Below, piece after piece: positions 9,168 through 17,332 of a DNA stretch of 64,000 nucleotides. A program made the translations under genes and the position numbers. The notes beneath the pieces are model-generated. The model had not been told where the DNA came from. It made no database searches and was given only the letters and a program-made list of their open reading frames with translations. How positions within the stretch are numbered: the stretch's first letter is position 1; every line of letters begins with the position of its first letter. Where the stretch lies: NCBI RefSeq assembly GCF_050586465.1, contig NZ_JBOCEG010000002.1:1-64000 (forward strand), given 5' to 3'. Source of the stretch: CAJXYS01 sp913063035. GTDB taxonomy: Bacteria; Pseudomonadota; Alphaproteobacteria; Rhodobacterales; Rhodobacteraceae.

Positions 9168-9829
9168 TCGTCTCGCGCGGGCGGCGCTATATCTTCGTGC
9201 ACGCGCCGAAGACGGGCGGGACCGCGATGACGCTGGCGCTCGAGACCCGCGCGATGGCCGACGACATCCTCGTGGGCGACACCCCCAAGGCCCGCCGCCG
9301 TCGCCACCGCCTGGCGGAGGTGCAGACGGCGGGGCGGCTCTGGAAACATGCGCGCCTCGCCGATATCGCGGGGCTCGTGACCCCCGACGAGATGGATGCC
9401 TTCTTCGTCTTCACGCTCGTCCGCAACCCCTGGGACCGGATGGTGAGCTATTACCACTGGCTGCGCGCGCAGGGCTTCGCCCACCCGGCGGTGGCCCGCG
9501 CGCAGGCGCTCGATTTCGGGGGCTTCCTCGCGGATCCGGGACTCGCCGCCTCGGTCCGCGCCAATCCCTACGGCGCCTATGTCCGGCGGCCGGACGGGCG
9601 CGAGACCTGCGATCTCTTTCTCCGGCGCGAGCATCTGGACGATGATATCGCGCCGCTGGCGGCGCATCTGGGCTTTCGTCCCGTGCTGCCCCCGGGGGTC
9701 AACCGGTCGGACCGCCGGCGCGACTGGCGGCCCTATTACGGCGACGCCGAGGCGGCGCGGGTCGCCGATCTCTGCGCCGAGGACATCGCCCGCTTCGGCT
9801 ATCGCTTCGACGATCCCGTGCCCGGGTAG
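9164..9829 (+). CDS. Sulfotransferase family 2 protein
   Basis: 221 residues starting at a GTG that overlaps the previous stop. The N-terminal YIFVHAPKTGGTAMTLAL matches the 5'-phosphosulfate loop that binds PAPS. FTLVRNPWDRMVSYYHWL near residue 85 matches the 3'-phosphate motif. These enzymes move sulfate from PAPS onto carbohydrate or lipid hydroxyls. The acceptor is unknown, and no glycan cluster surrounds it. Coupling to a DMT transporter suggests modification of a small exported molecule or envelope glycolipid, which is inference only. Confidence 0.8.
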   Translation: MIVSRGRRYIFVHAPKTGGTAMTLALETRAMADDILVGDTPKARRRRHRLAEVQTAGRLWKHARLADIAGLVTPDEMDAFFVFTLVRNPWDRMVSYYHWLRAQGFAHPAVARAQALDFGGFLADPGLAASVRANPYGAYVRRPDGRETCDLFLRREHLDDDIAPLAAHLGFRPVLPPGVNRSDRRRDWRPYYGDAEAARVADLCAEDIARFGYRFDDPVPG

Positions 9830-9846
9830 CGGCTTCATCGTTCCGT

Positions 9847-9865
9847 AAATATCCCCGCCGGAGGC
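9847..9865 (-). repeat. Dispersed 3'-end element, copy C (5' part)
   Basis: Minus-strand GCCTCCGGCGGGGATATTT, exact for the first 19 bases; the CCACTTGGA half is not preserved. It lies 75 bases beyond the fadJ stop in fadJ orientation, preceded in that direction by the hairpin at 9869-9892. Confidence 0.65.
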
Positions 9866-9868
9866 ACC

Positions 9869-9892
9869 GCGCGCGCCCCGCGAGGCGCGCGC
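9869..9892 (-). terminator. GC hairpin downstream of fadJ
   Basis: Perfect 9-bp stem GCGCGCGCC / GGCGCGCGC with a six-base loop, between the fadJ stop and element copy C. It has no T tract. Its role as a terminator is inferred from position. Confidence 0.45.
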
Positions 9893-9939
9893 GCAACGCA
9901 ACGGCTCGGCGGCGAAGCCGCCGCGATCTGGCCGCCGGG

Positions 9940-12132
9940 TCAGGCCGCGGCGGACCCGGGCCCGAAGCGGCCGTAGAAGCTCTCGCCCCGCGCCGCCATC
10001 TCGCGCAGGAGCGCGGGCGCGGCGAAGCGGTCGCCATGGGCGGCTGCCAGCCCCTCGCAGATCTCCACCGCCCGCGCGGCACCCAGCATGTCGAGCCAGC
10101 CGAAGGGGCCGCCCGACCAGGGCGCGAAGCCCCAGCCGAGGATCGCGCCCACATCGCCCTCGCGAATGTCCTCGAGCACGCCCTCCTCCAGCGCGCGCAC
10201 GGCCTCCAGCACCTGCGCGAAGAGCAGCCGATGCTGCACCTGCGTCACGTCGGGCTGGCGCGCGGCCGCGGGGAATTCCGCGCCGAGCCCGTCCCAGAGC
10301 CCCGTGCGCTTGCCCTTCTCGTCATAGTCGTAGAAGCCCGCCCCCGCCTTGCGCCCGAGCCGGCCCTGGTCGGCCAGCCAGAACAGCACCGCGTCGGAGG
10401 CATCGTTGGGGTAGGCCGCGCCCATGGCGGCCTTCGTCGCCCGGGCGATCTTCACGCCCAGTTCGATAGAGGTCTCGTCGGTCAGCTGCAGCGGGCCGAG
10501 CGGCATGCCCGCGAGCTTGGCGGCGTTCTCGATCAGCGCCGGCGTCACGCCATCCCGCACCATGCGCACCCCCTCGTTGATATAGGGGATGATGCAGCGG
10601 TTGGCGTAGAAGAAACGCGCGTCGTTGACCACGATCGGCGTCTTGCGGATCTGCCGCACGTAGTCGAGCGCCTTGGCCACCGCGCGGTCGCCGGTCTCGC
10701 GGCCCTTGATGATCTCGACCAGCATCATCTTCTCGACCGGGCTGAAGAAATGGATGCCGATGAACTGTCCGGGGCGCGCGCTGGCCGTGGCGAGATCGCT
10801 GATCGGCAGCGTCGAGGTGTTGGTGGCGAAGATGCAGTCCGGGCCGGCGGCGGCCTCGGCCTTCGCGGTGACCTCGGCCTTCACGCCGGGGTCCTCGAAC
10901 ACCGCCTCGATGATCAGGTCGGCGCCCGCGAGGGCGGCGTGGTCGGTCGTCGCCGTGATCCGGTCCAGAACCTCGGCCTTCTTGGCCTCGGTCGCCTTGC
11001 CGCGTTTGATGCCCTTGTCCATGTAATCGGCGGTATAGGCCTTGCCGCGATCGGCGGCCGCCTGGTCGGCGTCGATCAGCACGACATCGATCCCGGCCTG
11101 CGCCGACACCAGCGCGATCCCCGCACCCATCATGCCCGCGCCGAGCACGCCCAGCTTCCGCACGCGCTGGTCCGGCGCCTCGGGGCGGTTCGCGCCCTTC
11201 TCCAGCGCCTGCTTGTTGATGAAGAGCGAGCGGATCATCGCGCTCGAAGAGGGATTCATCAGCACGTGGGTGAACCAGCGCGCCTCGATCTTCAGCGCGG
11301 TGTCGAAGGGCACCAGCGCGCCTTCATAGACCGCCGACAGCAGCGCCTTGGCGGCGGGGTAGACGCCCTGTGTCTTGCCGTTGACCATGGCACTCGCGCC
11401 CACGAAGGTCATGAAGCCCTGCGGGTGATAGGGCGCGCCGCCCGGCATCTTGTAGCCCTTCTCGTCCCAGGGCTTGACGATGTCCTTGTCGCCGGCCTCC
11501 AGAACCCAGGCCTTCGCCGCGGCGAGGGGGTCGTCGGCCACCGCGTCGATCAGGCCCGCGGCCATGGCCTTGTTCGGGTCGCTGAGCTTGCCTTCCAGCA
11601 GGAAGGGCGCGGCCGCCATCGCGCCCATCTTGCGCGCCAGGCGGGTCGTGCCGCCCGCGCCGGGGAAGATGCCGACCATGATCTCGGGCAGACCGATCTT
11701 GGCCTTGGGATTGTCCGCGGCGAAGATGCGGTGGCAGGCCAGCGGGATCTCGAGGCCGATGCCGAGCGCGGTGCCGGGCAGGGCGGCCGCGATGGGTTTG
11801 CCGCCGCGGTTCCTGTCGTCCATGCCCGCGCGCTCGATCTTGCGCAGCACCCCGTGCATCCGCATCACGCCCTCGAAGAGACCGCGCGCCGGGTCGTCGC
11901 CGGCCTCGTCCTTCATCCGGGCGAGCACGTTCAGGTCCATGCCGGCGGCGAAGTCCGGCTTCCCGCTGGTGATGACGGCGCCCTTGACGGCGTCGTCGGC
12001 CAGCACCCGGTCGATCAGCGCGTCGAGCGCCTCGAAGCCCTGCATGGACATCACGTTCATGGATTTGCCGGGCACGTCCCAGGTGATGACGGCGACGCCG
12101 TTCTCGTCCACGGCACAGGTGAAATCGGTCAT
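9940..12132 (-). CDS. fadJ: Fatty-acid oxidation multifunctional enzyme (enoyl-CoA hydratase / 3-hydroxyacyl-CoA dehydrogenase)
   Basis: 730 residues. Hydrates trans-2-enoyl-CoA and oxidises the 3-hydroxyacyl-CoA with NAD. The crotonase half (1-190) keeps both catalytic glutamates, in LGIGLEIPLACHRI and in GLPEIMVGIFPGAGGTTRL. The dehydrogenase half begins with the Rossmann loop LGVLGAGMMGAGIAL near residue 330. The catalytic histidine is in FIGIHFFSPVEKMMLVEI near 460. Two C-terminal 3HCDH domains follow. It works with the thiolase 33 bases upstream and is the last gene of the merR-headed operon. FadB and FadJ are hard to tell apart by sequence alone; FadJ-type is a preference. Confidence 0.92.
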   Translation of the reverse strand: MTDFTCAVDENGVAVITWDVPGKSMNVMSMQGFEALDALIDRVLADDAVKGAVITSGKPDFAAGMDLNVLARMKDEAGDDPARGLFEGVMRMHGVLRKIERAGMDDRNRGGKPIAAALPGTALGIGLEIPLACHRIFAADNPKAKIGLPEIMVGIFPGAGGTTRLARKMGAMAAAPFLLEGKLSDPNKAMAAGLIDAVADDPLAAAKAWVLEAGDKDIVKPWDEKGYKMPGGAPYHPQGFMTFVGASAMVNGKTQGVYPAAKALLSAVYEGALVPFDTALKIEARWFTHVLMNPSSSAMIRSLFINKQALEKGANRPEAPDQRVRKLGVLGAGMMGAGIALVSAQAGIDVVLIDADQAAADRGKAYTADYMDKGIKRGKATEAKKAEVLDRITATTDHAALAGADLIIEAVFEDPGVKAEVTAKAEAAAGPDCIFATNTSTLPISDLATASARPGQFIGIHFFSPVEKMMLVEIIKGRETGDRAVAKALDYVRQIRKTPIVVNDARFFYANRCIIPYINEGVRMVRDGVTPALIENAAKLAGMPLGPLQLTDETSIELGVKIARATKAAMGAAYPNDASDAVLFWLADQGRLGRKAGAGFYDYDEKGKRTGLWDGLGAEFPAAARQPDVTQVQHRLLFAQVLEAVRALEEGVLEDIREGDVGAILGWGFAPWSGGPFGWLDMLGAARAVEICEGLAAAHGDRFAAPALLREMAARGESFYGRFGPGSAAA

Positions 12133-12165
12133 CTCGTGTTCTCCTTCGGATCTCGTGCCGCGCGC

Positions 12166-13377
12166 TCAGACGCGCTCGATGATGGTGGCGGATCCCATGC
12201 CGCTGGCGACGCAGAGCGTGGCGAGCCCGGTCTCGGCGTCGCGGCGCTCCATCTCGTCGAGCAGCGTGCCGAGGATCATCGCCCCGGTCGCACCCAGCGG
12301 ATGGCCCATCGCGATGGCGCCGCCATTGACGTTGACGCGGGCGTGATCGACCCCGAAGGCCTGCAGGAAGCGCAGCACCACGGCGGAAAACGCCTCGTTG
12401 ACCTCGACCAGGCCGATATCGCCGATCTCCATGCCGGCGGCCTCGAGCACCTTCTCGGTGGCGGGCACCGGCCCGGTCAGCATGATCGTCGGATCGGTGC
12501 CGACCTTGGCGCTGGCACGGATGCGGGCGCGGGGGGTGAGCCCATGGGCCTCGCCGAAGGCCTTCGAGCCTACCAGCACCGCCGCGGCGCCGTCGACGAT
12601 CCCCGAGCTGTTGCCGGCATGGTGGACATGCTCGATCCGTTCGAGGTGCGGGTATTTCATGATCGCGACCTTGTCGAAGCCCGGCATCGACTCGCCCTGT
12701 TCCTTGAAGGCGGGCTTCAGCCCGCCGAGCGACTGCATGTCGGTGCCGGGGCGCATGTGTTCGTCGCGGTCGAGGATCGCCATGCCGTTCTGGTCGCGGA
12801 CCGTGATGACGGATCTGGCGAAGCGTCCGTCCTCCCATGCCGCGGCGGCGCGGCGCTGGCTTTCGACCGCGTAGGCGTCGCAGTCGTCGCGCGAGAAGCC
12901 GAATTCGGTCGCGATGATGTCGGCCGCGATGCCCTGCGGGACGAAGTAGCTCTTCATGGCCAGCGACGGGTCCACGGCGATCGCCGCCCCGTCGGAGCCC
13001 ATCGGCACCCGGCCCATCATCTCGACGCCCCCGGCGACATAGGCCTCCCCCGCGCCGGCGCGCACCTGGTTGGCGGCCATGTTCACAGCTTCCAGCCCGC
13101 TGGCGCAGAACCGGTTGATGGCGACGCCCGGCACACGCTCGTCGAAATCGGAGGCGAGCACCGCCGACCGGGCGAGACAGCCGCCCTGTTCGCCGACCTG
13201 GGTGACGTTGCCCCAGATCACGTCCTCGACCGCGCGGGTGTCGAGGCCGTTGCGATCCTTGACGGCGTTCAGCACCTCGGCCGAGAGGCGGAGCGCCGTC
13301 ACCTCGTGCAGCGCGCCGTCCTTGCGGCCCTTGCCGCGGGGGCTGCGCACGGCGTCGTAGATATAGGCGTCGGACAT
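12166..13377 (-). CDS. fadA: Acetyl-CoA C-acyltransferase (3-ketoacyl-CoA thiolase)
   Basis: 403 residues. Cleaves 3-ketoacyl-CoA with CoA in the last step of each beta-oxidation turn. The acyl-accepting cysteine is in NRFCASGLEAVNMAANQ near residue 90. The catalytic histidine is in GGAIAMGHPLGATGAMI near 355. The second cysteine is in TLCVASGMGSATII at the C-terminus. Together with FadJ downstream it forms the trifunctional module. The preceding GST gene ends 41 bases upstream on the same strand. It could be named fadI if its partner is FadJ. Confidence 0.92.
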   Translation of the reverse strand: MSDAYIYDAVRSPRGKGRKDGALHEVTALRLSAEVLNAVKDRNGLDTRAVEDVIWGNVTQVGEQGGCLARSAVLASDFDERVPGVAINRFCASGLEAVNMAANQVRAGAGEAYVAGGVEMMGRVPMGSDGAAIAVDPSLAMKSYFVPQGIAADIIATEFGFSRDDCDAYAVESQRRAAAAWEDGRFARSVITVRDQNGMAILDRDEHMRPGTDMQSLGGLKPAFKEQGESMPGFDKVAIMKYPHLERIEHVHHAGNSSGIVDGAAAVLVGSKAFGEAHGLTPRARIRASAKVGTDPTIMLTGPVPATEKVLEAAGMEIGDIGLVEVNEAFSAVVLRFLQAFGVDHARVNVNGGAIAMGHPLGATGAMILGTLLDEMERRDAETGLATLCVASGMGSATIIERV

Positions 13378-13418
13378 CTGTGTCGTCTCCTGTCAGCAGG
13401 GTCGGATATGCGGATGGG

Positions 13419-14057
13419 TCAGGCCCGGTCGGACGGGCGTCCGGGCATCAGGTCATAGGGATGTTTCCAGCCCGGCTGTTCGGCGATCCGGTCGAGCCAG
13501 GCGTCGATATTCGGCCAGTCGGCGCGGTCGAAGCCGAAGGGCTCGGGATAGTAGAGGTAGCCGCAACAGGCGATGTCGGCGATGGTGAAGACGTCGTCCA
13601 CCAGCCAGTCGCGCTTGCCGAGCTCGGCATCGAGCACCTTGTAGGCGGACCGCAGCCGCGCCTGCAGGAAAGCGATCACCGCCGCGTCCGGGCGCTTATC
13701 CTCGGGCAGGAAATTCATCAGGAAGCGCACCGTGCCCGCTTGCGAGCTGAGCTTGTGGTTGTCCCAGAACACCCAGCGGAGCACTTCGCGGCGCTCGGCC
13801 GCGCTGCGCCCGCCGAGCTTGCCGCTCTTGGATGTCACGTAGTCCTGGATCACGCCGGACTGGCTCAGCGTCACGTCGCCGTCCACCATGACCGGAACCT
13901 CGCCCATCGGGTTCAGCGCGCGGAACTCGGGCGTGCGCGTCTCGCCGTGGAAGAAGTCGACGAAGACGGGCTCCCAGGCGAGGCCCGAGAGTTCCAGCGT
14001 CAGGGCCGCCTTGTAGGCGTTGCCGGACTCTCCGAAGCAGTAGAGCTTGATGGTCAT
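13419..14057 (-). CDS. Glutathione S-transferase family protein
   Basis: 212 residues. A thioredoxin-like N-terminal domain (1-80) has the glutathione-contacting stretch YCFGESGNAYKAALTLELSG and the cis-proline region NPMGEVPVM. The LSQSGVIQDYV motif near residue 62 binds the glutamyl group. An all-helical C-terminal domain follows. It sits inside the beta-oxidation operon and overlaps the preceding small gene by four bases (ATGA). A role in handling reactive enals or peroxidised acyl groups is plausible inference. The substrate is unknown. Confidence 0.85.
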   Translation of the reverse strand: MTIKLYCFGESGNAYKAALTLELSGLAWEPVFVDFFHGETRTPEFRALNPMGEVPVMVDGDVTLSQSGVIQDYVTSKSGKLGGRSAAERREVLRWVFWDNHKLSSQAGTVRFLMNFLPEDKRPDAAVIAFLQARLRSAYKVLDAELGKRDWLVDDVFTIADIACCGYLYYPEPFGFDRADWPNIDAWLDRIAEQPGWKHPYDLMPGRPSDRA

Positions 14058-14290
14058 CTCTCCCCCTTTGCCGGTCCGTCGCCGGCGGTCTGGCCGTGCC
14101 GGGCCACATAAAGCTGCAGGCGGTGCTGGAAACGCACCTCCTGTTCCAGGTCGCCGAGGTTTTCGAGGATGAAGGTCAGCGCCCTGTCAGGGTCGAGCCC
14201 GGTCCTGTCGGCGAAACGGCGCAGCTGGCGGTGCGCGGCGTCGGACGTGGCGACGGGGAAACGGCGGGTCAGGCGCTCGGTCCTCGGCAT
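14054..14290 (-). CDS. Small conserved-context protein in the beta-oxidation operon
   Basis: 78 residues with no recognised family. Highly charged and predicted helical, with a central DRTGLDPDRALTFILENLGDLEQEV stretch split by turns; the layout recalls a small DNA- or protein-binding helical unit. There is no signal peptide or membrane segment. A strong GAGGAGG ribosome site precedes the ATG. Its stop overlaps the GST start. The preceding acyl-CoA dehydrogenase ends 62 bases upstream, so it is embedded in the operon and is unlikely to be spurious. Confidence 0.65.
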   Translation of the reverse strand: MPRTERLTRRFPVATSDAAHRQLRRFADRTGLDPDRALTFILENLGDLEQEVRFQHRLQLYVARHGQTAGDGPAKGER

Positions 14291-14351
14291 CTGTCTCCTC
14301 CTCTGGCGGCCCCCGCGCCGGACGCGGCGGCGGTCTGCACTGGTCCCCTTG

Positions 14352-16130
14352 CTAGAACGCCTCGGCCTCGAGCGCCATCACCGTCTCGTCGCCCGACTCG
14401 ATCCGTGCCAGGTGCAGCGCGGTCGCCGGGAGCTGCCGGGCCATGTAGTAACGCCCGGTGACGAGCTTGCCCTCGTAGAAGGCCGCGTCGCCGGTGCCGT
14501 TCGCCAGCGCCGCATACGCGGCCTTGGCCTGCCGCGCCCACATCAGCCCCAGGCAGACATGCCCGAAAAGGTGCATGAAGTCGTAGGAGCCGGCCAGCGC
14601 CGCATTCGGGTTCTTCATGCCGTGCTGCATGAAATAGGTGCCGGCGGCCTGGAGATCCTTGGACGCGGCCTTGAGCGGGTCGAGAAACCCGGCCTTCAGC
14701 GCCTCGTGACCCTCGTTCTCCTTGATGAAGGTTTTCACCAGCTCGAAGAAGGCCATGATCGCCTGGCCGCCCCTGGACGGCAGCTTGCGCCCCACGAGGT
14801 CGAGCGACTGGATGCCGTTGGTGCCCTCGTAGATCATGGCGATACGGGCGTCGCGGACGAATTGCTCGGCGCCCCATTCCTTCACGTAGCCCGAGCCGCC
14901 ATAGGTCTGCTGCGCGAGCACGGTCGTCTCGAAGCCCTTGTCGGTCAGGAAGCCCTTGATGACAGGCGTGAGCAGCGAGATCATCGCCTCGGCCTCGGCG
15001 TCCTCCGCGCGCATGGCGCGATCGATCATCTCGGCGCCCCAGAAGGTGAAGGCGCGGGCGCCCTCGACAAAGCTCTTCTGATGCATGAGGTTCCGCCGCA
15101 CGTCCGGGTGGACGATGATCGGGTCGGCCGGGCCGTCGGGGTTCGCGGTGCCGGTCGCGGCCCGCCCCTGCAGCCGGTCCTGCGCGAAGGCGCGGGCGTT
15201 CTGATAGGCCACTTCGCCAAGCGCGTAGCCCTGGACGCCGACGCCGATGCGGGCCTCGTTCATCATGGTGAACATCGCCTTGAGGCCGGTATGCGCTTCG
15301 CCGACCAGGTAACCGGTCGCGCCGTCGTAATGCATCACGCAGGTGGCGTTGCCGTGGATGCCCATCTTGTGCTCGAGCCCGCCGCACTGGACCGCGTTGC
15401 GCGCGCCGGGGGCGCCGTCCTCGGTGACCAGGAATTTCGGCACGATGAAGAGAGAGATGCCCTTGGTGCCCTCGGGCCCGCCGGGGATCTTCGCCAGAAC
15501 GAGATGGATGATGTTCTCGCTCAGGTCGTGTTCGCCGGCCGAGATCCAGATCTTCTGCCCGGTGATCCTGTAGCTGCCGTCATCCTGCGGCTCGGCCTTG
15601 GTGCGGATCAGTCCCAGATCGGTGCCGCATTGCGGCTCGGTCAGGTTCATGGTGCCGGACCATTCGCCGCTGACCATCTTGGGCAGATAGGTGGCTTTCT
15701 GCGCCTCCGATCCATGGGCATGGATCGTCGAGTAGGCGCCGTGGGTCAGGCCCTGGTACATGTTGAAGGCCATGTTCGCCGAGACGAACATCTCGCCCAC
15801 CGCCGTGCCCAGCAGGTAGGGCATGCCCTGGCCGCCATAGGCGGGGTCCGCGTCGAGCCCCATCCAGCCGCCGGCGCGCATTTCGTCATAGGCGTTCTGG
15901 AACCCCTTCGGTGCGCGCACCACGCCGTTCTCGAAATGGCAGCCCTCGGCGTCGCCCACGGGGTTCAGCGGCGCGAGGACCTCGCCGGCGAGCCGGCCGG
16001 CCTCCTCCAGCACGGCAGAGGTGACGTCCGGCTCCAGCTCGTCATATCCCGGGATGTCGGAGCCGGTGACGTTCAGCACCTCGTGCAGAAGGAACTGCAT
16101 GTCGCGGGTCGGGGCGGTGTAGTGCGGCAT
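14352..16130 (-). CDS. Acyl-CoA dehydrogenase, DmdC-like
   Basis: 592 residues, longer than the usual 380-residue acyl-CoA dehydrogenase. It has the extra N-terminal segment (YTAPTRDMQFLLHEVLNV) and C-terminal DUF4457-like extension of the DmdC/AcdA group. FAD-binding marks include MNLTEPQCGTDLGLIRTKA near residue 160, ITGQKIWISAGEHDL near 197 and QTYGGSGYVKEWGAEQ near 425. It desaturates acyl-CoA and passes electrons to ETF. DmdC acts on 3-methylmercaptopropionyl-CoA, but paralogs act on ordinary acyl-CoAs. The operon with FadA/FadJ argues for a general fatty acyl substrate. Confidence 0.9.
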   Translation of the reverse strand: MPHYTAPTRDMQFLLHEVLNVTGSDIPGYDELEPDVTSAVLEEAGRLAGEVLAPLNPVGDAEGCHFENGVVRAPKGFQNAYDEMRAGGWMGLDADPAYGGQGMPYLLGTAVGEMFVSANMAFNMYQGLTHGAYSTIHAHGSEAQKATYLPKMVSGEWSGTMNLTEPQCGTDLGLIRTKAEPQDDGSYRITGQKIWISAGEHDLSENIIHLVLAKIPGGPEGTKGISLFIVPKFLVTEDGAPGARNAVQCGGLEHKMGIHGNATCVMHYDGATGYLVGEAHTGLKAMFTMMNEARIGVGVQGYALGEVAYQNARAFAQDRLQGRAATGTANPDGPADPIIVHPDVRRNLMHQKSFVEGARAFTFWGAEMIDRAMRAEDAEAEAMISLLTPVIKGFLTDKGFETTVLAQQTYGGSGYVKEWGAEQFVRDARIAMIYEGTNGIQSLDLVGRKLPSRGGQAIMAFFELVKTFIKENEGHEALKAGFLDPLKAASKDLQAAGTYFMQHGMKNPNAALAGSYDFMHLFGHVCLGLMWARQAKAAYAALANGTGDAAFYEGKLVTGRYYMARQLPATALHLARIESGDETVMALEAEAF

Positions 16131-16152
16131 CTGCGTCGGGCTCCCTGCAGGA

Positions 16153-16551
16153 TTATTCGGCGGCGTCCGGGCGCTTCAGCGACTCGATCATCTGCGCGCC
16201 CCAGTCGAGCTGTTGCTTCAGCTCCGCGATGGCCTCGTCCAGTTCGGCGCGCTGGCGTTCCATGTCCGCGAGGCGCTCCTTGGCGATGTCGTAGGTGCGC
16301 GTCAGCTGGGTGATCTGCTGGTCGTCCATATCGTAGAGGTCGAGCAGCTGGCGGATCTCCTCGAGGCTGAAGCCGAAGCGTTTGCCCCGCAGGATCAGTT
16401 TGAGCCGGGCGCGGTCGCGCTTGGTGAACAGCCGTTTCTGTCCCTCGCGCACCGGGAACAGGAGTTCCTTGGATTCGTAGAACCGTAGTGTCCGCGGCGT
16501 GACCCCGAAGGCCGCGCACATTTCGCGGATGGTCATGAGCTGATCGGACAT
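16153..16551 (-). CDS. MerR family regulator of the beta-oxidation operon
   Basis: 132 residues. An N-terminal winged helix-turn-helix (TIREMCAAFGVTPRTLRFYE, then LLFPVREGQKRLFTKRDRARL) is followed by the long coiled-coil dimer helix (about 80-125). It lacks cysteines, so it does not sense metals like MerR itself. It resembles the LiuR/AtuR branch that controls acyl-CoA catabolism. GGGGGAG precedes the ATG closely. It is first in the operon; the acyl-CoA dehydrogenase starts 22 bases downstream. The near-palindrome at 16620-16641 is its likely operator, implying autoregulation and acyl-CoA induction (inference). Confidence 0.88.
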   Translation of the reverse strand: MSDQLMTIREMCAAFGVTPRTLRFYESKELLFPVREGQKRLFTKRDRARLKLILRGKRFGFSLEEIRQLLDLYDMDDQQITQLTRTYDIAKERLADMERQRAELDEAIAELKQQLDWGAQMIESLKRPDAAE

Positions 16552-16619
16552 CTCACTCCCCCAATCTCGTCAACTGCCCGGAATTTTGCGGTGCGGGGTC
16601 GGCAGATCAAGGGCAAATG

Positions 16620-16641
16620 TTGACGTTGACGTAAACGTTAC
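16620..16641. promoter_or_regulatory. Probable MerR/LiuR-type operator
   Basis: The sequence TTGACGTTGACGTAAACGTT followed by AC is a near-palindrome built from ACGT repeats. It lies about 70 bases upstream of the MerR start and about 240 bases upstream of the divergent thioesterase. ACGT-rich palindromes of this form are known for LiuR-type regulators. The rest of the 328-base gap (16552-16879) shows no gene. Confidence 0.6.
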
Positions 16642-16879
16642 GCGACGTCATGGGACCCAGGCGGGCGGTGTGCGGCTGCCCGGGGGGCTGCCGCCGGTTC
16701 ACGACGCGGACCCCGTTTTCCCCCCCGACGACGCCGCAGGCCCGGGCGCATGGCTCAAGCTCAAGACGGGTCGGTCGTGAAATTGAGAAACGCTCTCACC
16801 TGCGAGACTTTAAGCTTGCAGAGAGGAAACCAAGCGCGAATACATGGACCCCGACGCGACAAGGGGACGGCCAGGCGCC

Positions 16880-17332
16880 ATGACCGAGTTCGACAGCGAC
16901 AGGAAGGCCCGGATGGCCCGCCAGTTCATCGAGGCGATCCCGCATTCGAAGGCGCTCGGGATGGAACTCGAGGAGCTGGGCGACGGCAGGGCGGTTATCT
17001 CGATGCCCTATGACCCGCGGCTGGTGGGCGATCCCAAGACCGGCGTGATCCATGGCGGCGCGGTCTCGGCCCTGATGGACACCTGCGGCGGCGCGGCGGC
17101 GATGTCGCACCCCTCGGCCCCGGCGGGCACCGCGACGCTCGACCTGCGGATCGACTACATGCGCCCGGCCACGCCCGGCCAGCGGATTACCGCCCGGGCC
17201 GAATGCTACCACGTCACCCGGACCGTCGCCTTCATCCGCGCCACCGCCGAGGACGAGGAAACCGGCGCCCCCGTCGCCACCGCGGCCGGCGCCTTCACCG
17301 TGGAGCGACCCAGGGAGGGCAGCGCGTCATGA
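16880..17332 (+). CDS. PaaI-type hotdog thioesterase (first of tandem pair)
   Basis: 150 residues, single hotdog domain. KTGVIHGGAVSALMDTCGG near residue 55 is the family HGG turn leading into the central helix. Proteins of this family hydrolyse acyl- or phenylacetyl-CoA thioesters. An ATG at 16844 is open in frame; 16880 is preferred because homologs begin close to it and the upstream extension is low-complexity. It overlaps the second thioesterase in an ATGA junction. Divergent placement from the beta-oxidation operon suggests release of free acids or CoA recycling under the same regulator. Confidence 0.82.
   Translation: MTEFDSDRKARMARQFIEAIPHSKALGMELEELGDGRAVISMPYDPRLVGDPKTGVIHGGAVSALMDTCGGAAAMSHPSAPAGTATLDLRIDYMRPATPGQRITARAECYHVTRTVAFIRATAEDEETGAPVATAAGAFTVERPREGSAS

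Noticed and set aside
10036..13458. Plus-strand open frame of about 1140 codons across the fadJ-fadA region
   Set aside because: It overlaps two complete, motif-bearing enzymes on the other strand and itself shows no domain or ribosome site.
6507..16130. A dedicated DMSP (dmd) degradation cluster
   Set aside because: DmdB- and DmdC-like enzymes are present but DmdA and DmdD are not, and the dehydrogenase sits with fadA/fadJ. General fatty-acid use is the simpler reading.
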